Of a DNA stretch of 35,000 nucleotides, positions 1 to 8,743 are shown piece after piece. The DNA comes from Nymphaea colorata (lineage: Eukaryota > Streptophyta > Magnoliopsida > Nymphaeales > Nymphaeaceae), in contig NC_045140.1 of assembly GCF_008831285.2 (NCBI RefSeq), forward strand, positions 30,775,851 through 30,810,850. The letters are read 5' to 3'. How positions within the stretch are numbered: position 1 is the first letter of the stretch; every line of letters starts with the position of its first letter. The position numbers and the translations under genes are program-made. Below the pieces are notes generated by a model. That model was not told the DNA's origin and searched no databases. It saw only the letters and a list, made by a program, of their open reading frames with translations.

Positions 1-292
1 GGTCGTGTCTCGGGCAGCTGGCCCTTGAGGTACCACGGCAGGGAGCTAGGCCGAAGCCTTGGGCTAAAACAATAACTAAAACAAACTAAATGGAATCCTA
101 AAACAGAAAGCAAAACACCCTCCCCGGAATCTACAAGTGGGCTAAGGTGTTACCGGCCAAGAGCTAGCCTTGGCTGAGCCGGAACAACCGCGGGGTGAAG
201 ACCAACCCCCGGGCAATGCAGCAACGGGCCGGCGTGAAGCGCGCGGCCTGGACAGCCTCCTGCTGTCGGACGGATTGGCAGACGCCGGCTGG

Positions 293-309
293 AGCAGCAG
301 TCTGCTGCT
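293..309. repeat. Near-perfect palindrome in the GC-rich LTR block
   Basis: Two 8-base arms (AGCAGCAG and CTGCTGCT) flank a single T. The palindrome is repeated in all A-type LTR copies. No function is evident; it may only reflect GCA/GCT-rich sequence. Confidence 0.5.
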
Positions 310-910
310 GAGCGGAGACGGAAGCGCGGGGAAGCAGCGACAGCCGCCTACTGTCGGGAATGGCCGGTGGACGCGCGGCCGAGAATGGCGCGGACCTGCT
401 ATCGGGCTGCCTGATGACGAGTGGCCGAGAGGACAGCGAGTTACGTGCGGCGTTGGCTGGCGGAAGGAGTCGGATAGCCGAGAGCAGAACTGCGGAGGCG
501 GCGGCAGGAACAAAGGCGAGTGGTTGTCGCCTTGGCACCGGCGGAGCAGCGACTGGACGTCGCCGATGTACTGACGAGTGCCGCCTGCCGACTGAAGACG
601 GGTCGGCGAGGGAAGGCCGACTAGGCAGCCACCTGCTGCCTGGAGCCGAGAGGAGAGGGCGACCGACTGTCGCCGCTAGGCTGGACAGAAGCCGCGGACA
701 GGACGAGGGGGGCGAAAGCCGAGTTCGGCAGTGCCTACCTGCCTATTCTCCGAATGGCTCAGCCACGGACGCCGGTAGTAAATCCGACGACGGGACGCGG
801 CCGAGGTGCTGGCCGGGGACAGCTAGCGGTGCGCTAGCGTCGCCGACTGAACCTAGTCCCTAGCTACGGCTGGGCTGGGCTGGAACTGGCGGGGCTCTAA
901 GGGTAGGCCA

Positions 911-1290
911 GTCAAGTTAAGAGGGCTCGGGCTGGGTAGGCCGAGGGTCAAAAGGGGCTTGGGTTAACAAGGGAGGTTATCCTAGCTAAGAGGGGGGTCA
1001 AACCGAGAGGGTGAACTAGAGAAAGTGAGGTTAAGGTGAGCTCGGACGAGGGGCTTAGGCAAGGGCTGACCTCGGTTAGGGATAGGTTAGCTGGGTCACT
1101 CGAGCTAGGCTCGAGTCAACTAGGGTGGTTCTAGCTGGGCTCGGGTTGACCGAGAATCTAAGGCTGGAAAGAGGTTAGGACTAAAGAGCTCAAGTCAAAT
1201 AAGAAGAAGACGACTAGTTGACTGGATTCGGTCAAGGTCAAACTGGGTTAGGTTTGACTAAGACACCTAAGTCGGGTTAGGGGCTAAGTC
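911..1290. promoter_or_regulatory. Cluster of GTCAA/TTGAC (W-box core) motifs in the A-type LTR
   Basis: I count 12 occurrences of GTCAA or its complement TTGAC in about 380 bases, several with the fuller TTGACC or TTGACT form. About one would be expected by chance on both strands. TTGAC is the core of the W-box bound by plant WRKY factors; binding here is inference. The same block lies near 10017-10396 (LTR2), 19096-19483 (LTR3) and 22513-22900 (LTR4). It is downstream of the TATA-like box on the element's sense strand, so it would act from within R/U5. Confidence 0.4.
1098..1116. repeat. Inverted repeat ACTCGAGC-TAG-GCTCGAGT
   Basis: Eight-base arms with a three-base spacer sit inside the TTGAC/GTCAA cluster. 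The repeat is present in the other A-type LTRs. It could be a dimeric factor-binding site or chance; only the symmetry is seen directly. Confidence 0.5.
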
Positions 1291-1927
1291 AAATTGACTT
1301 AGGACTAAGCTCGAGCTAAGAGGGTTTCCTAAGACTAAAAAGACTAAGTGACTCGAGTAGGTCTCTCGAGCAAGGAGATGGTGACACGTTGCGAAAATCA
1401 AGGGCCACGATTGAAGACGGTTAGGGGAAGTGGGGCGACGTGGCTTGGAGGAGCTCGTGGCTAAGGGAGATGCAGACACGTGGATGAATCAACAGCTAAG
1501 AATAACTGTAGTTGGGGAATGAATGAGGACGTGATTGAGGGTACGTGCGGGTCTTAAGTGACTTGCGCTACAATTTGGGAAAAGGGGCTCGAAATGAGGA
1601 AGTGGCGCGCCAAAGGGGGACTCGCGTGGGTTGAGGTGGCGAACTACGAGAGCTTGGTGAAAAAGGGACTGGCGAGCTGGAGGGGAGACCTATTCGTGGG
1701 CAAGGAGATGCTGCCACGTGGCCAGATGTGTGGCTGATATTGCTTGCGAGAGGAGGAGGAGACTTAGCCAAAATGCAAGATGGCGAGGTGGCATATAGTG
1801 GTCCTAAAGCTAAGGAACGTGGAAAATAACTAAGTTTCGGGTAAGGGGCACGATGGGCCAGGTGGGACACGAGCTGGGGGTGATAACTGGATAGCTGACA
1901 CGTGTACAGGAGGACGGTGAGGATTGG

Positions 1928-1933
1928 ACTTAC
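1928..1933 (-). other. Splice-donor-like CCAG|GTAAGT in the LTR (sense strand)
   Basis: The minus strand reads CCAGGTAAGT, a perfect plant 5' splice-site consensus, about 1 kb downstream of the TATA-like box. The same site is at 11025-11030, 20113-20118 and 23530-23535, and a CCGGTAAGT version occurs in the B LTR at 33676-33681. Splicing of the leader is inference; no acceptor was identified. Confidence 0.3.
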
Positions 1934-2307
1934 CTGGTCCGAGTTGACTGCACGTAGACTCGCGCCAAGAGAGGAAGACCGGCCTGGTTTGAGTTCAATC
2001 TCACCAAAGACCAGAACGCCCCTTCAAGCTTCACGCAGACTTCGGTTCGCACAAGGGCAGGGCTGTCCTAAAACGCCGGAGTCTGGAGATGGCACCGGAA
2101 GTTGCAGGTCACGTCGGAAGACAGCAGAATTCCGGCAAGGACACGAACTCACTATCCAACCGAGCGATTTCACCCAAACTTGGCTATGTTGGAGCACTTG
2201 ATTGGACGATTACAATGAACTCGTACGATCGATAGTCCACCGGTTAGATCTTGAAGAGCAGGACGTTTTAGCCTGCTGGACCGAAGGAGAAGAGGGAGGA
2301 CAGAAAC

Positions 2308-2331
2308 CGAGTTTTACTTTGCTAAAACTCG
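2308..2331. repeat. 9-bp perfect hairpin (CGAGTTTTA / TAAAACTCG) in the LTR
   Basis: Nine-base perfect arms are separated by the six-base loop CTTTGC. The hairpin is unchanged in the other A-type LTRs (11398-11421, 20455-20478, and the equivalent near 23910). It lies in the R/U5 part, so it would be in the RNA leader. Its role is unknown. Confidence 0.55.
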
Positions 2332-2993
2332 ACTACTTCCACCGCTCGCGTTCTTCGTTTTATGGCTGAATTAACCCAAAGTTTCAAGAACTTTCTTCAA
2401 GAAGATCGTAGGATAATATAAAGCAGAACTTGCTATTTAGCACAGACCTTCCTCACGAGTTTGCCGAGAAGAAAGCCTCGCTCTTAAGCAACTTCTGTCC
2501 TAGATTAATTTTACGAAAATCAAGAAGAAAGCCGAGAACTAGAAGTAATTTCTTAGCCGTCGCTGCTGGATTCTCAAACGAATTCAGCCTTCCCTGTTGC
2601 AAAGGCAGCCTCTCAACTTCACCGGGGTCGAGAAGAAGGTACCAACCTTGCTGGAATTGCAGTTTCAAAGGGGAATCAGCCGTGGACGAGGGAGGGATTG
2701 CCGCCGGTAGGGAGGAATCCGCCGCAAGCCGTCGTGCTTTGAGTTCACCACCGGAATATCTCCGATGCCCGAAGCTTTGCTGGAATTAGAAAGCGTCACA
2801 GGCCAAGGGGACGCGAGGGGATGAGAGGCACCGCAGATTTCACCATGTGAAACTCGATGGCTGACGAAGAAGATGAAGAACTCGCCTCTAGACCGAGGGA
2901 GAGAGAGACAGCCTCACGAGGAGGAGAAAGAATACAACTTAGCAAAATGCTTTCCTTAGTCCAAAATTCGATACAAACTCTAAGATCCAACAC

Positions 2994-3001
2994 AATATAT
3001 A
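2994..3001 (-). promoter_or_regulatory. TATA-like box of LTR1 (TATATATT on the minus strand)
   Basis: This TATATATT is in sense orientation, about 610 bases inside the LTR from its 5' (U3) end. The same box at the equivalent place is conserved in LTR2, LTR3 and both B LTRs although flanking bases differ. That conservation is the reason for calling it the promoter; the transcription start was not located. Confidence 0.5.
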
Positions 3002-3349
3002 CATGTCCTAATTGAACGAGTCTACAATCCAGATCTCGTTCTCTACCCACAATCCAAATCCACATTGCCAAGCACAACCCGCTTGGCTAGGTCCTTATTT
3101 CAAAACCCAACGAAAGCAAACCTATTTGCTTAACAAAAAACACTTAAACTAGACTCGGGCCTAATGCCCAACTCGTAAACAAAAGGGTTAAACCCCTGAG
3201 CCTTGTGAGCCCAGGGTGGGGACCTCGTGAGGGGACCCGCCCTCACTTCGGTTGGTTAGATCAAGAGCTCGGTCTGGTTTGACCGAGCCATTTGCCTAAG
3301 ACCTTGGTCTTTGGCTAGCCTCAAGGGACATAAGACTGGACTCACTTGG

Positions 3350-6300
3350 TTAAGACTCTACTAGCTTAGTGAGACCTACTCTAGAATCACAATCACCCTG
3401 AGACGTACCCAGTTCAAGCACCGTCTTGGCTTCAGCTGCTCCTCCCGCTCCTCCCACTGCAACTGACGCTGGTGCAGAATCCTTCTCCTTGGGACTTACC
3501 TGCGCGAGCTGAAGAGAACGCGCCCAAATCTCTGACGCCTTCCTCTTACGCCGACTGGGTTCGGCCTGCTCTGCCTCTATCTGCACGGGACCTGGAAATT
3601 GGTCCGTAACAGATTCCCCCTCCCTACTTTGCGCTTGTCCTCGAGCGCTAGAAGAGGGGAAACGGTGAATGATCGTCCCGAATTCCTCCCAAGAAGTACC
3701 CCTGTCGGGTCCCTCCCATTCTACGAGCACCTCGTGCCTGGTTCTCCCTTGCCGCTGTATATACCTGTGTTTGAGAATACGGTAGGGAGTTGGCAAACTA
3801 TCCGGGACTTGCTCGATCAAAGTAGGTACATCACCCTGATGAGGCTTAAGCCTGGTGACGTGAAAGACTGGATGTACCAACGCTGTTCTTGGAAGGCCAA
3901 GTCTGTACGCAGCCTTCCCTATCTTCTGAATCACCGGATAGGGTCCATAATATCGAGGTAGCAACTTCGAATAGGGCTGACCCATCAGGGACTTTTGCTT
4001 AAGAGGCAACCTCTTAAGCCACACATAGTCTCCCACCTGAAACTCCCGGTCCTTCCTTCCCTTATCGTACACTTGCTTCATACGATTTTGCGCCTTGACG
4101 ATGTTTTCCTTGAGAGATTCTAAGACCTCTTCTCTGGTGCGCAACTCACAATCTACTGCATCATCTTCCGCAGTTCCTCCTTCATACCTTGGTATTGATG
4201 GGGGTGGAAATCCATATACACCCTCGTAAGGGGTGATGCCAGTAGACGAGTGAAGACTCGTGTTGTACGACCATTCTGCCCAAGGCAGATACGTAACCCA
4301 TGTTGATGGTCGTTCTCCTGCGAAGCAACGGAGATAAGTCTCCAAGGACCGGTTGACAATTTCACTTTGCCCATCTGTTTGTGGGTGGTGGGCAGTACTA
4401 AAGTTTAACGTCGTACCCATATTCTTCATGTACTCCTGCCAGAATGCACTCAGAAAGATGGAGTCTCTGTCACAGACGACGGACTGTGGCATTCCATGCA
4501 GTTTCCCGATATACTCTTGGTAGACGTTGGCCACAAGTGGCCCTTGATACAACCTCGGCAAGGGGGCGAAGTGACTATACTTCGTGAGCCGATCCACGAC
4601 AACTAAGACTGCCTCTTTCCCTTCTGATCGAGGCATGGCGTCGATGAAGTCCATCGTGACATCAGTCCACGGCTTGGTTGGTATAGGCAGAGGGTTCAAA
4701 TGACCAGGAGGCTTGATGGCCTCGTACTTCTCCCTCTGGCAGACTATACACTTCTTGACGTAGTTTTGCACTTCTGCCTTTATTCCTCGCCACCAAAATT
4801 GGGCCTTTATTCGCGCAAGGGTCTTAGCGACCCCTTCATGACCCGCTGTGGGGGTGTCATGAAAATGCTGCAGGAGTTCCTGCCTTAGCCCAGAGTTAGG
4901 AGGGACTACAGCCTTGTCCTTCCTATACAGAAGATTTCCTTTGACTGAATACAAAGGAATGGATCCGGGGTTCTGTTGAACCGAAGTCTTGATTAGCCTT
5001 AATGACTGGTCATCATGTTGATCCTGGGCTAATCTCGTCCAAATGTCCGTCTCCACCACAGACAAAGTCATCAACTGTTCAGTGAGGCGGGAAAGAGAAT
5101 CCGCCGCCTTGTTCTCAGGACCCTTCTTGTACTCGATTTCAAAGTCATACCCCAAGAGCTTCGCTAGCCATCTCTGTTGAGTGGGGGTGGACACACGTTG
5201 TTTCAACATGTACTTCAGGCTGTTTTGATCGGTCCTGACGATAAACTTGCGTCCAATCAAGTATGGACGCCACTTTTCCACCGCGATTACGATTGCAAGC
5301 AACTCCTTCTCATATGTGGAGAGGGGCTTGGCCCGGCTAGTCAAGGCCTTGGACATATACGCGATGGGATGACCATCTTGTCCTAGTACTGCTCCGACGC
5401 CGACTTCACACGCATCTGTTTCAATAGTGAAAGTCTTTGAGAAATCGGGTAGAGTTAGTACTGGGGCGGTCATTAGAGCTGCTTTCAGCTTGTCAAAAGC
5501 AACTCTCGACTTCTCAGTCCAAGAGAAGGCTCCTTTCTTCAGCATCTGGGTGAGGGGCTGGGCAATAATGCCATATTCCTGGATGAATCTCCTGTAGTAC
5601 CCAGTTAATCCGAGGAATCCTCTTAGACCTTTGAGGCCCTTGGGCAGAGGCCATTTCTCCATGGCGTGCAACTTTTCGGGGTCTGCCCGAACCCCTTCTC
5701 GGGACACGATGTGTCCGAGATATCCAATGGAAGATTGTCCAAAACTGCATTTGGACATCTTCGCAAAGAGCTGGTGCTCCTGAAGAATACCTAGAGTTAT
5801 TTCCAGGTGCCTCTTGTGTTGCTCCTCGTCCTTACTATAGATGAGTATGTCATCGAAAAATACGAGGATGAAGTCTCTGAGATGGGCTCTAAACACATCA
5901 TTCATACACCGCTGGAATGTAGCCGGTGCATTTGTCAGTCCAAAAGGCATTACGAGAAATTCATAATGCCCGTCATGCGTTCTGAACGCTGTCTTCAAGA
6001 CGTCTTTATCGAACATTCTGATTTGATGATAGCCGGCTCTGAGATCAATCTTGGAAAATACTGTGGCGCCGGCCAATTCGTCTAACAACTCATCAATAAC
6101 TGGTATGGGGTGCCGATCCTTAACGGTCACCTCATTCAGCGCCCTGTAATCAATACAGAATCGCCAAGTGTTGTCCTTCTTCTTCACTAAGAGAACTGGT
6201 GAAGAAAAAGGGCTGCAACTAGGCCTAATGATTCCGCTTTCCAACATTTCTTTCACAAGGCGCTCGATCTCCGCCTTCTGGCTGTGCCCATACCTATATG

Positions 6301-8521
6301 GCCTGACGTTGACAGGCTCCGCACCATGTGCGAGGACGATGCGATGATCATATGCCCGTTTAGGCGGTAAGCCTTTGGGCTCATCAAAAATGGCTGGAAA
6401 TTGGTCTAGGACCAATTGAATGCTTGGTGGAATTGGTTCTTCCACCTTATCTTCAGATACCGGTACATCCGTAGCCAATGTGAGTACCCAACAAGCGGGT
6501 TGTTCATGTTGGATGGACCGCAATGCTGCCTTGGGACGCGTGGAGCTGGTGAGTCCCTGAAGAGTGATCGATTCCCCTTCTCCGTCTGGGATGAACGTCA
6601 TGGCAAAGTTCTTCACATCCCAACGAATATCCTTCCAAGTTAGGAACCAAGGCATTCCTAAAATCAAGTCGACTCCGTCTAATGGAATGACTAGGCAATC
6701 CACTTTGAAGTTCTTCTTCTTGATGTTGACATCAATGCCCTTTCCTTCATGAATGCACTTGAGTCTATGACCCCCTCCCACGATTATAGTCTGTGGGCTG
6801 CTCTCATTGAGAGTGACCTTGCACTTCTCAGCGGCTTCTTCGGTTAAGAAGTTGTTTGTTGCACCGCTATCGAGCAGAATCAAAACTTTCTGGCCATTGA
6901 TGCGGCCAAAAACTCTCATGGCGTTAGCCTTATGGGGATCCTGGATAGAATGTAAGGATTCAACCTCTTCAGATTTGTCTTCTCTGTTCGAGGTTTCTCC
7001 CTTCTGTGGTTCCTCAGATTCAATTTTCTTTCCTTTTCTCTTCACTTGGACTTCCTCATCAGACGAGGAACTGGAACTAGAGCTAGAGGAGGAATCGCTC
7101 TCTGAACTGGAGCTTGTCTCCGGTTCATCAACCACCACGATGTTGAATAGTGCCTTGCACTGGTGGTTCTTCTCCCACTTACCCTCACATCTAAAGCATA
7201 GGCCCTTCTTCCTATACTCTTCTATTTGTTTTGGGGTCAGGTAACGTGTTGGGAGGTCACGGCCCGGTCTTGGGTTGGGCCTATAATCGTTCCCACGGTT
7301 GTAGGGAACCAATTCCTTCCCTTGGGGACGGAATTCTCTACTTTGATTCCGAGAAGTAGAGGAGAATGAGGGTTTCTTCCTCAACTTGTCCGACTTACGC
7401 GCCTTTCTTTCTCGTTTCTCTCTTTTTTCTTCTTTTCTCTCTTCAATTCTCTCCTCATACAGCCTGGCCATTGCGAAACATTCTTCTAAACTACCGAAGC
7501 GATGGATTTTCATCTCTCTTTTGATATCGCTTCGTAGTCCACCCTTGAACGACCCTATGAGGGCCTTCTCTGGCCATTGCACCATGCTGGCCAACCTCTC
7601 GAATTGCCTTTGGTAGACAGGCACGGTGGTGGTCTGGGTTAAGTTTTTGAGATCCTCGTCATAATCTATGAATGTGGAGTCTCCAAACTGCAACTGCAGA
7701 CTCGCTTTGTATTTTTCCCACGTTGGGTCGGCCGTCTTATGTTCAAACCAGAGGTAGTGGGTTGTTGCTTCGCCGGTCATGTTGGCCGTGGCGATTTCAA
7801 TCCATTCTTCTTGTGGTACATGGTGACACAAGAAGAAACGTTCGGCCATGAATAGCCATTCTTGAAGATGTTCCCCATTGAACTTAGGGAAATCATATTT
7901 GACGGAAGGTGTCCGTCTCTCTTCAAAACGTGTAGGCTCTCTTCGAGTTCTCCTAGGACGAAGTGGTGTTTCGTCCTCTCCTTCGGAAAGCTCAAAAATT
8001 GGGTTCCGAATGGGTTGACTAGTTCGTTGACCTTGAGGAGGTCTGTAGAATTCACTTGTAGGCTCGTTTAGATACCTGTCTGGAGGTGGTCCCATGACTC
8101 TACCTCCTTCCAAACTTGTCCCAACATGTGAAATGTTGTTGGGATTAACCTCAGTGTCGGTTTGATAGCCAGGTATAACTAGCAAACCTTTTCCTTTCTG
8201 TTGATTCGGACCCTGAGTGGTCCTCTGCTCAACAACGACTTGGGCTTGGTTGTTGGCCAACTGTCTGAACATGGCGCGGATTTCATCCATTTCCTTTTGG
8301 TGTTCCGCGTTCTGACGATCCATGTCCTTCTTCCTAAAGTTCTCAACTTTGGCCATTTCGCTACGCATTTGTAGCAATTCCTTCTCTATGCTTAGGATTC
8401 TACCTAAGGCATAGTCCGGAACTTGCCCCCTTTGAGTTGGAGGGGCATCTCCTGCTTGCTCCTGAGGAATGTCCTCAAGAACAGGCTCATCGGAGCTCAC
8501 GTTCTTCTTGGATTTACCCAT
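3350..8521 (-). CDS. gag-pol: Gag-Pol polyprotein with chromodomain, copy A1 (intact, 1723 aa)
   Basis: This single frame encodes all proteins of a chromovirus. In order it has: predicted coiled coil (about 42-98); Gag core (about 208-360); zinc knuckle C442, C445, H453, C455; acidic Ser-rich tract (470-490); aspartic protease D-S-G at 551-553 with ILGMPWF near 620; reverse transcriptase with D826 and FFDD at 888-891; RNase H with D1036, E1073, D1098 and D1141; integrase HHCC zinc finger (H1221, H1228, C1258, C1261) and DD35E core D1291, D1351, E1387; and chromodomain about 1579-1622. Start ATG (MGKSKK) is 208 bases from the PBS and is shared with the B element. All key residues are present and there is no internal stop. 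Residues from about 1638 on lie within the 3' LTR. Gag and Pol share one frame, so their ratio is probably set by processing rather than frameshifting; that is inference. Confidence 0.96.
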   Translation of the reverse strand: MGKSKKNVSSDEPVLEDIPQEQAGDAPPTQRGQVPDYALGRILSIEKELLQMRSEMAKVENFRKKDMDRQNAEHQKEMDEIRAMFRQLANNQAQVVVEQRTTQGPNQQKGKGLLVIPGYQTDTEVNPNNISHVGTSLEGGRVMGPPPDRYLNEPTSEFYRPPQGQRTSQPIRNPIFELSEGEDETPLRPRRTRREPTRFEERRTPSVKYDFPKFNGEHLQEWLFMAERFFLCHHVPQEEWIEIATANMTGEATTHYLWFEHKTADPTWEKYKASLQLQFGDSTFIDYDEDLKNLTQTTTVPVYQRQFERLASMVQWPEKALIGSFKGGLRSDIKREMKIHRFGSLEECFAMARLYEERIEERKEEKREKRERKARKSDKLRKKPSFSSTSRNQSREFRPQGKELVPYNRGNDYRPNPRPGRDLPTRYLTPKQIEEYRKKGLCFRCEGKWEKNHQCKALFNIVVVDEPETSSSSESDSSSSSSSSSSSDEEVQVKRKGKKIESEEPQKGETSNREDKSEEVESLHSIQDPHKANAMRVFGRINGQKVLILLDSGATNNFLTEEAAEKCKVTLNESSPQTIIVGGGHRLKCIHEGKGIDVNIKKKNFKVDCLVIPLDGVDLILGMPWFLTWKDIRWDVKNFAMTFIPDGEGESITLQGLTSSTRPKAALRSIQHEQPACWVLTLATDVPVSEDKVEEPIPPSIQLVLDQFPAIFDEPKGLPPKRAYDHRIVLAHGAEPVNVRPYRYGHSQKAEIERLVKEMLESGIIRPSCSPFSSPVLLVKKKDNTWRFCIDYRALNEVTVKDRHPIPVIDELLDELAGATVFSKIDLRAGYHQIRMFDKDVLKTAFRTHDGHYEFLVMPFGLTNAPATFQRCMNDVFRAHLRDFILVFFDDILIYSKDEEQHKRHLEITLGILQEHQLFAKMSKCSFGQSSIGYLGHIVSREGVRADPEKLHAMEKWPLPKGLKGLRGFLGLTGYYRRFIQEYGIIAQPLTQMLKKGAFSWTEKSRVAFDKLKAALMTAPVLTLPDFSKTFTIETDACEVGVGAVLGQDGHPIAYMSKALTSRAKPLSTYEKELLAIVIAVEKWRPYLIGRKFIVRTDQNSLKYMLKQRVSTPTQQRWLAKLLGYDFEIEYKKGPENKAADSLSRLTEQLMTLSVVETDIWTRLAQDQHDDQSLRLIKTSVQQNPGSIPLYSVKGNLLYRKDKAVVPPNSGLRQELLQHFHDTPTAGHEGVAKTLARIKAQFWWRGIKAEVQNYVKKCIVCQREKYEAIKPPGHLNPLPIPTKPWTDVTMDFIDAMPRSEGKEAVLVVVDRLTKYSHFAPLPRLYQGPLVANVYQEYIGKLHGMPQSVVCDRDSIFLSAFWQEYMKNMGTTLNFSTAHHPQTDGQSEIVNRSLETYLRCFAGERPSTWVTYLPWAEWSYNTSLHSSTGITPYEGVYGFPPPSIPRYEGGTAEDDAVDCELRTREEVLESLKENIVKAQNRMKQVYDKGRKDREFQVGDYVWLKRLPLKQKSLMGQPYSKLLPRYYGPYPVIQKIGKAAYRLGLPRTALVHPVFHVTRLKPHQGDVPTLIEQVPDSLPTPYRILKHRYIQRQGRTRHEVLVEWEGPDRGTSWEEFGTIIHRFPSSSARGQAQSREGESVTDQFPGPVQIEAEQAEPSRRKRKASEIWARSLQLAQVSPKEKDSAPASVAVGGAGGAAEAKTVLELGTSQGDCDSRVGLTKLVES
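3612..3625 (-). other. Polypurine tract of A1, inside the gag-pol frame
   Basis: The minus strand reads AGGGAGGGGGAATC immediately before the LTR start TGTTAC. It is the expected primer for plus-strand DNA synthesis. It also encodes residues REGES of the polyprotein. The tract and flanking bases are identical in A2 and in B, whereas sequence a little further out varies. Confidence 0.8.
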
Positions 8522-8743
8522 AGAATTCGTGAGTTAGGCACCCAGTGAAAACACGCACAAACCAAGGAATTTGGCTATTTGGAGCCAACGACAAAAGAAA
8601 ATCCTAAACTAACGCACACGGAAAATGCACTGCTGAAAGCTGGACTCAAACACTCCTCGCCTTGACTGATTTGCTGAAGCTGAATCTTCTTGCAACGAGT
8701 GCTTGAACTTCAATAACAGCCTCAAGACTGCTCTGATACCAAT
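8522..8743 (-). other. 5' untranslated leader of A1 between PBS and gag start
   Basis: This stretch of about 220 bases separates the 5' LTR from the gag ATG. It contains the PBS at its LTR end and no other clear signal. The equivalent leader in A2 has clearly more substitutions than the neighbouring coding region. Confidence 0.7.
8730..8741 (-). other. Primer-binding site (initiator tRNA-Met) of A1
   Basis: The minus strand reads TGGTATCAGAGC, complementary to the 3' end of plant initiator tRNA-Met and typical of plant LTR elements. It is two bases from the LTR end TAACA, which fixes the LTR limit at 8744. Confidence 0.93.

Larger units (their letters stand above)
1..3611 (-). repeat. LTR1 (3' LTR of copy A1), left-truncated by the window edge
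   Basis: Position 1 aligns with 9108 in LTR2, so about 364 bases lie outside the window. The right limit is TAACA at 3607-3611, beside the polypurine tract complement; LTR3 stops at exactly this point. Reading the element's sense strand, U3 runs from 3611 to a TATA-like box near 3000, and the remaining 3 kb or more is R plus U5. Contents, left to right: a very GC-rich block (about 150-890) with no credible gene, a G-rich block with many GTCAA/TTGAC motifs (911-1290), a donor-like GTAAGT (1928-1933, minus), a hairpin (2308-2331), the TATA-like box, and the last 86 codons of gag-pol (3350-3611). Confidence 0.9.

Noticed and set aside
142-863. Overlapping open frames on both strands in the GC-rich LTR block (also near 9249-9943, 18326-19048 and 21743-22465)
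   Set aside because: Frames are open on both strands because the DNA is GC-rich. They are broken or shifted by small changes between LTR copies, have no recognisable domain, and are not kept in the homologous part of the B LTR.
900-1300. GGGTTAG/GGTTAGG motifs as interstitial telomere repeat
   Set aside because: The units are degenerate and scattered among GTCAA motifs, with no tandem TTTAGGG array.
2416-2424. TATAAAG on the plus strand as an LTR promoter
   Set aside because: It is in the wrong orientation for the element. An antisense promoter is possible but nothing else supports it, and I did not find it at an equivalent place in B.
2430-2789. Plus-strand frame of 119 aa in the LTR, seen in several A copies
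   Set aside because: It is antisense to the element and repeated only because the LTR is repeated. It is broken by one-base changes in LTR2 and extended by the junction in LTR4, with no domain.
3131-3135. TAACA at 3131-3135 as the LTR end
   Set aside because: No polypurine tract adjoins it on the sense strand, and LTR3 continues unchanged past the equivalent position up to 21653.
6807-7244. 145-aa plus-strand frame opposite the Ser-rich part of Gag-Pol
   Set aside because: It is the antisense shadow of the coding frame; its E/L-rich run is the complement of the Ser/Asp codons.
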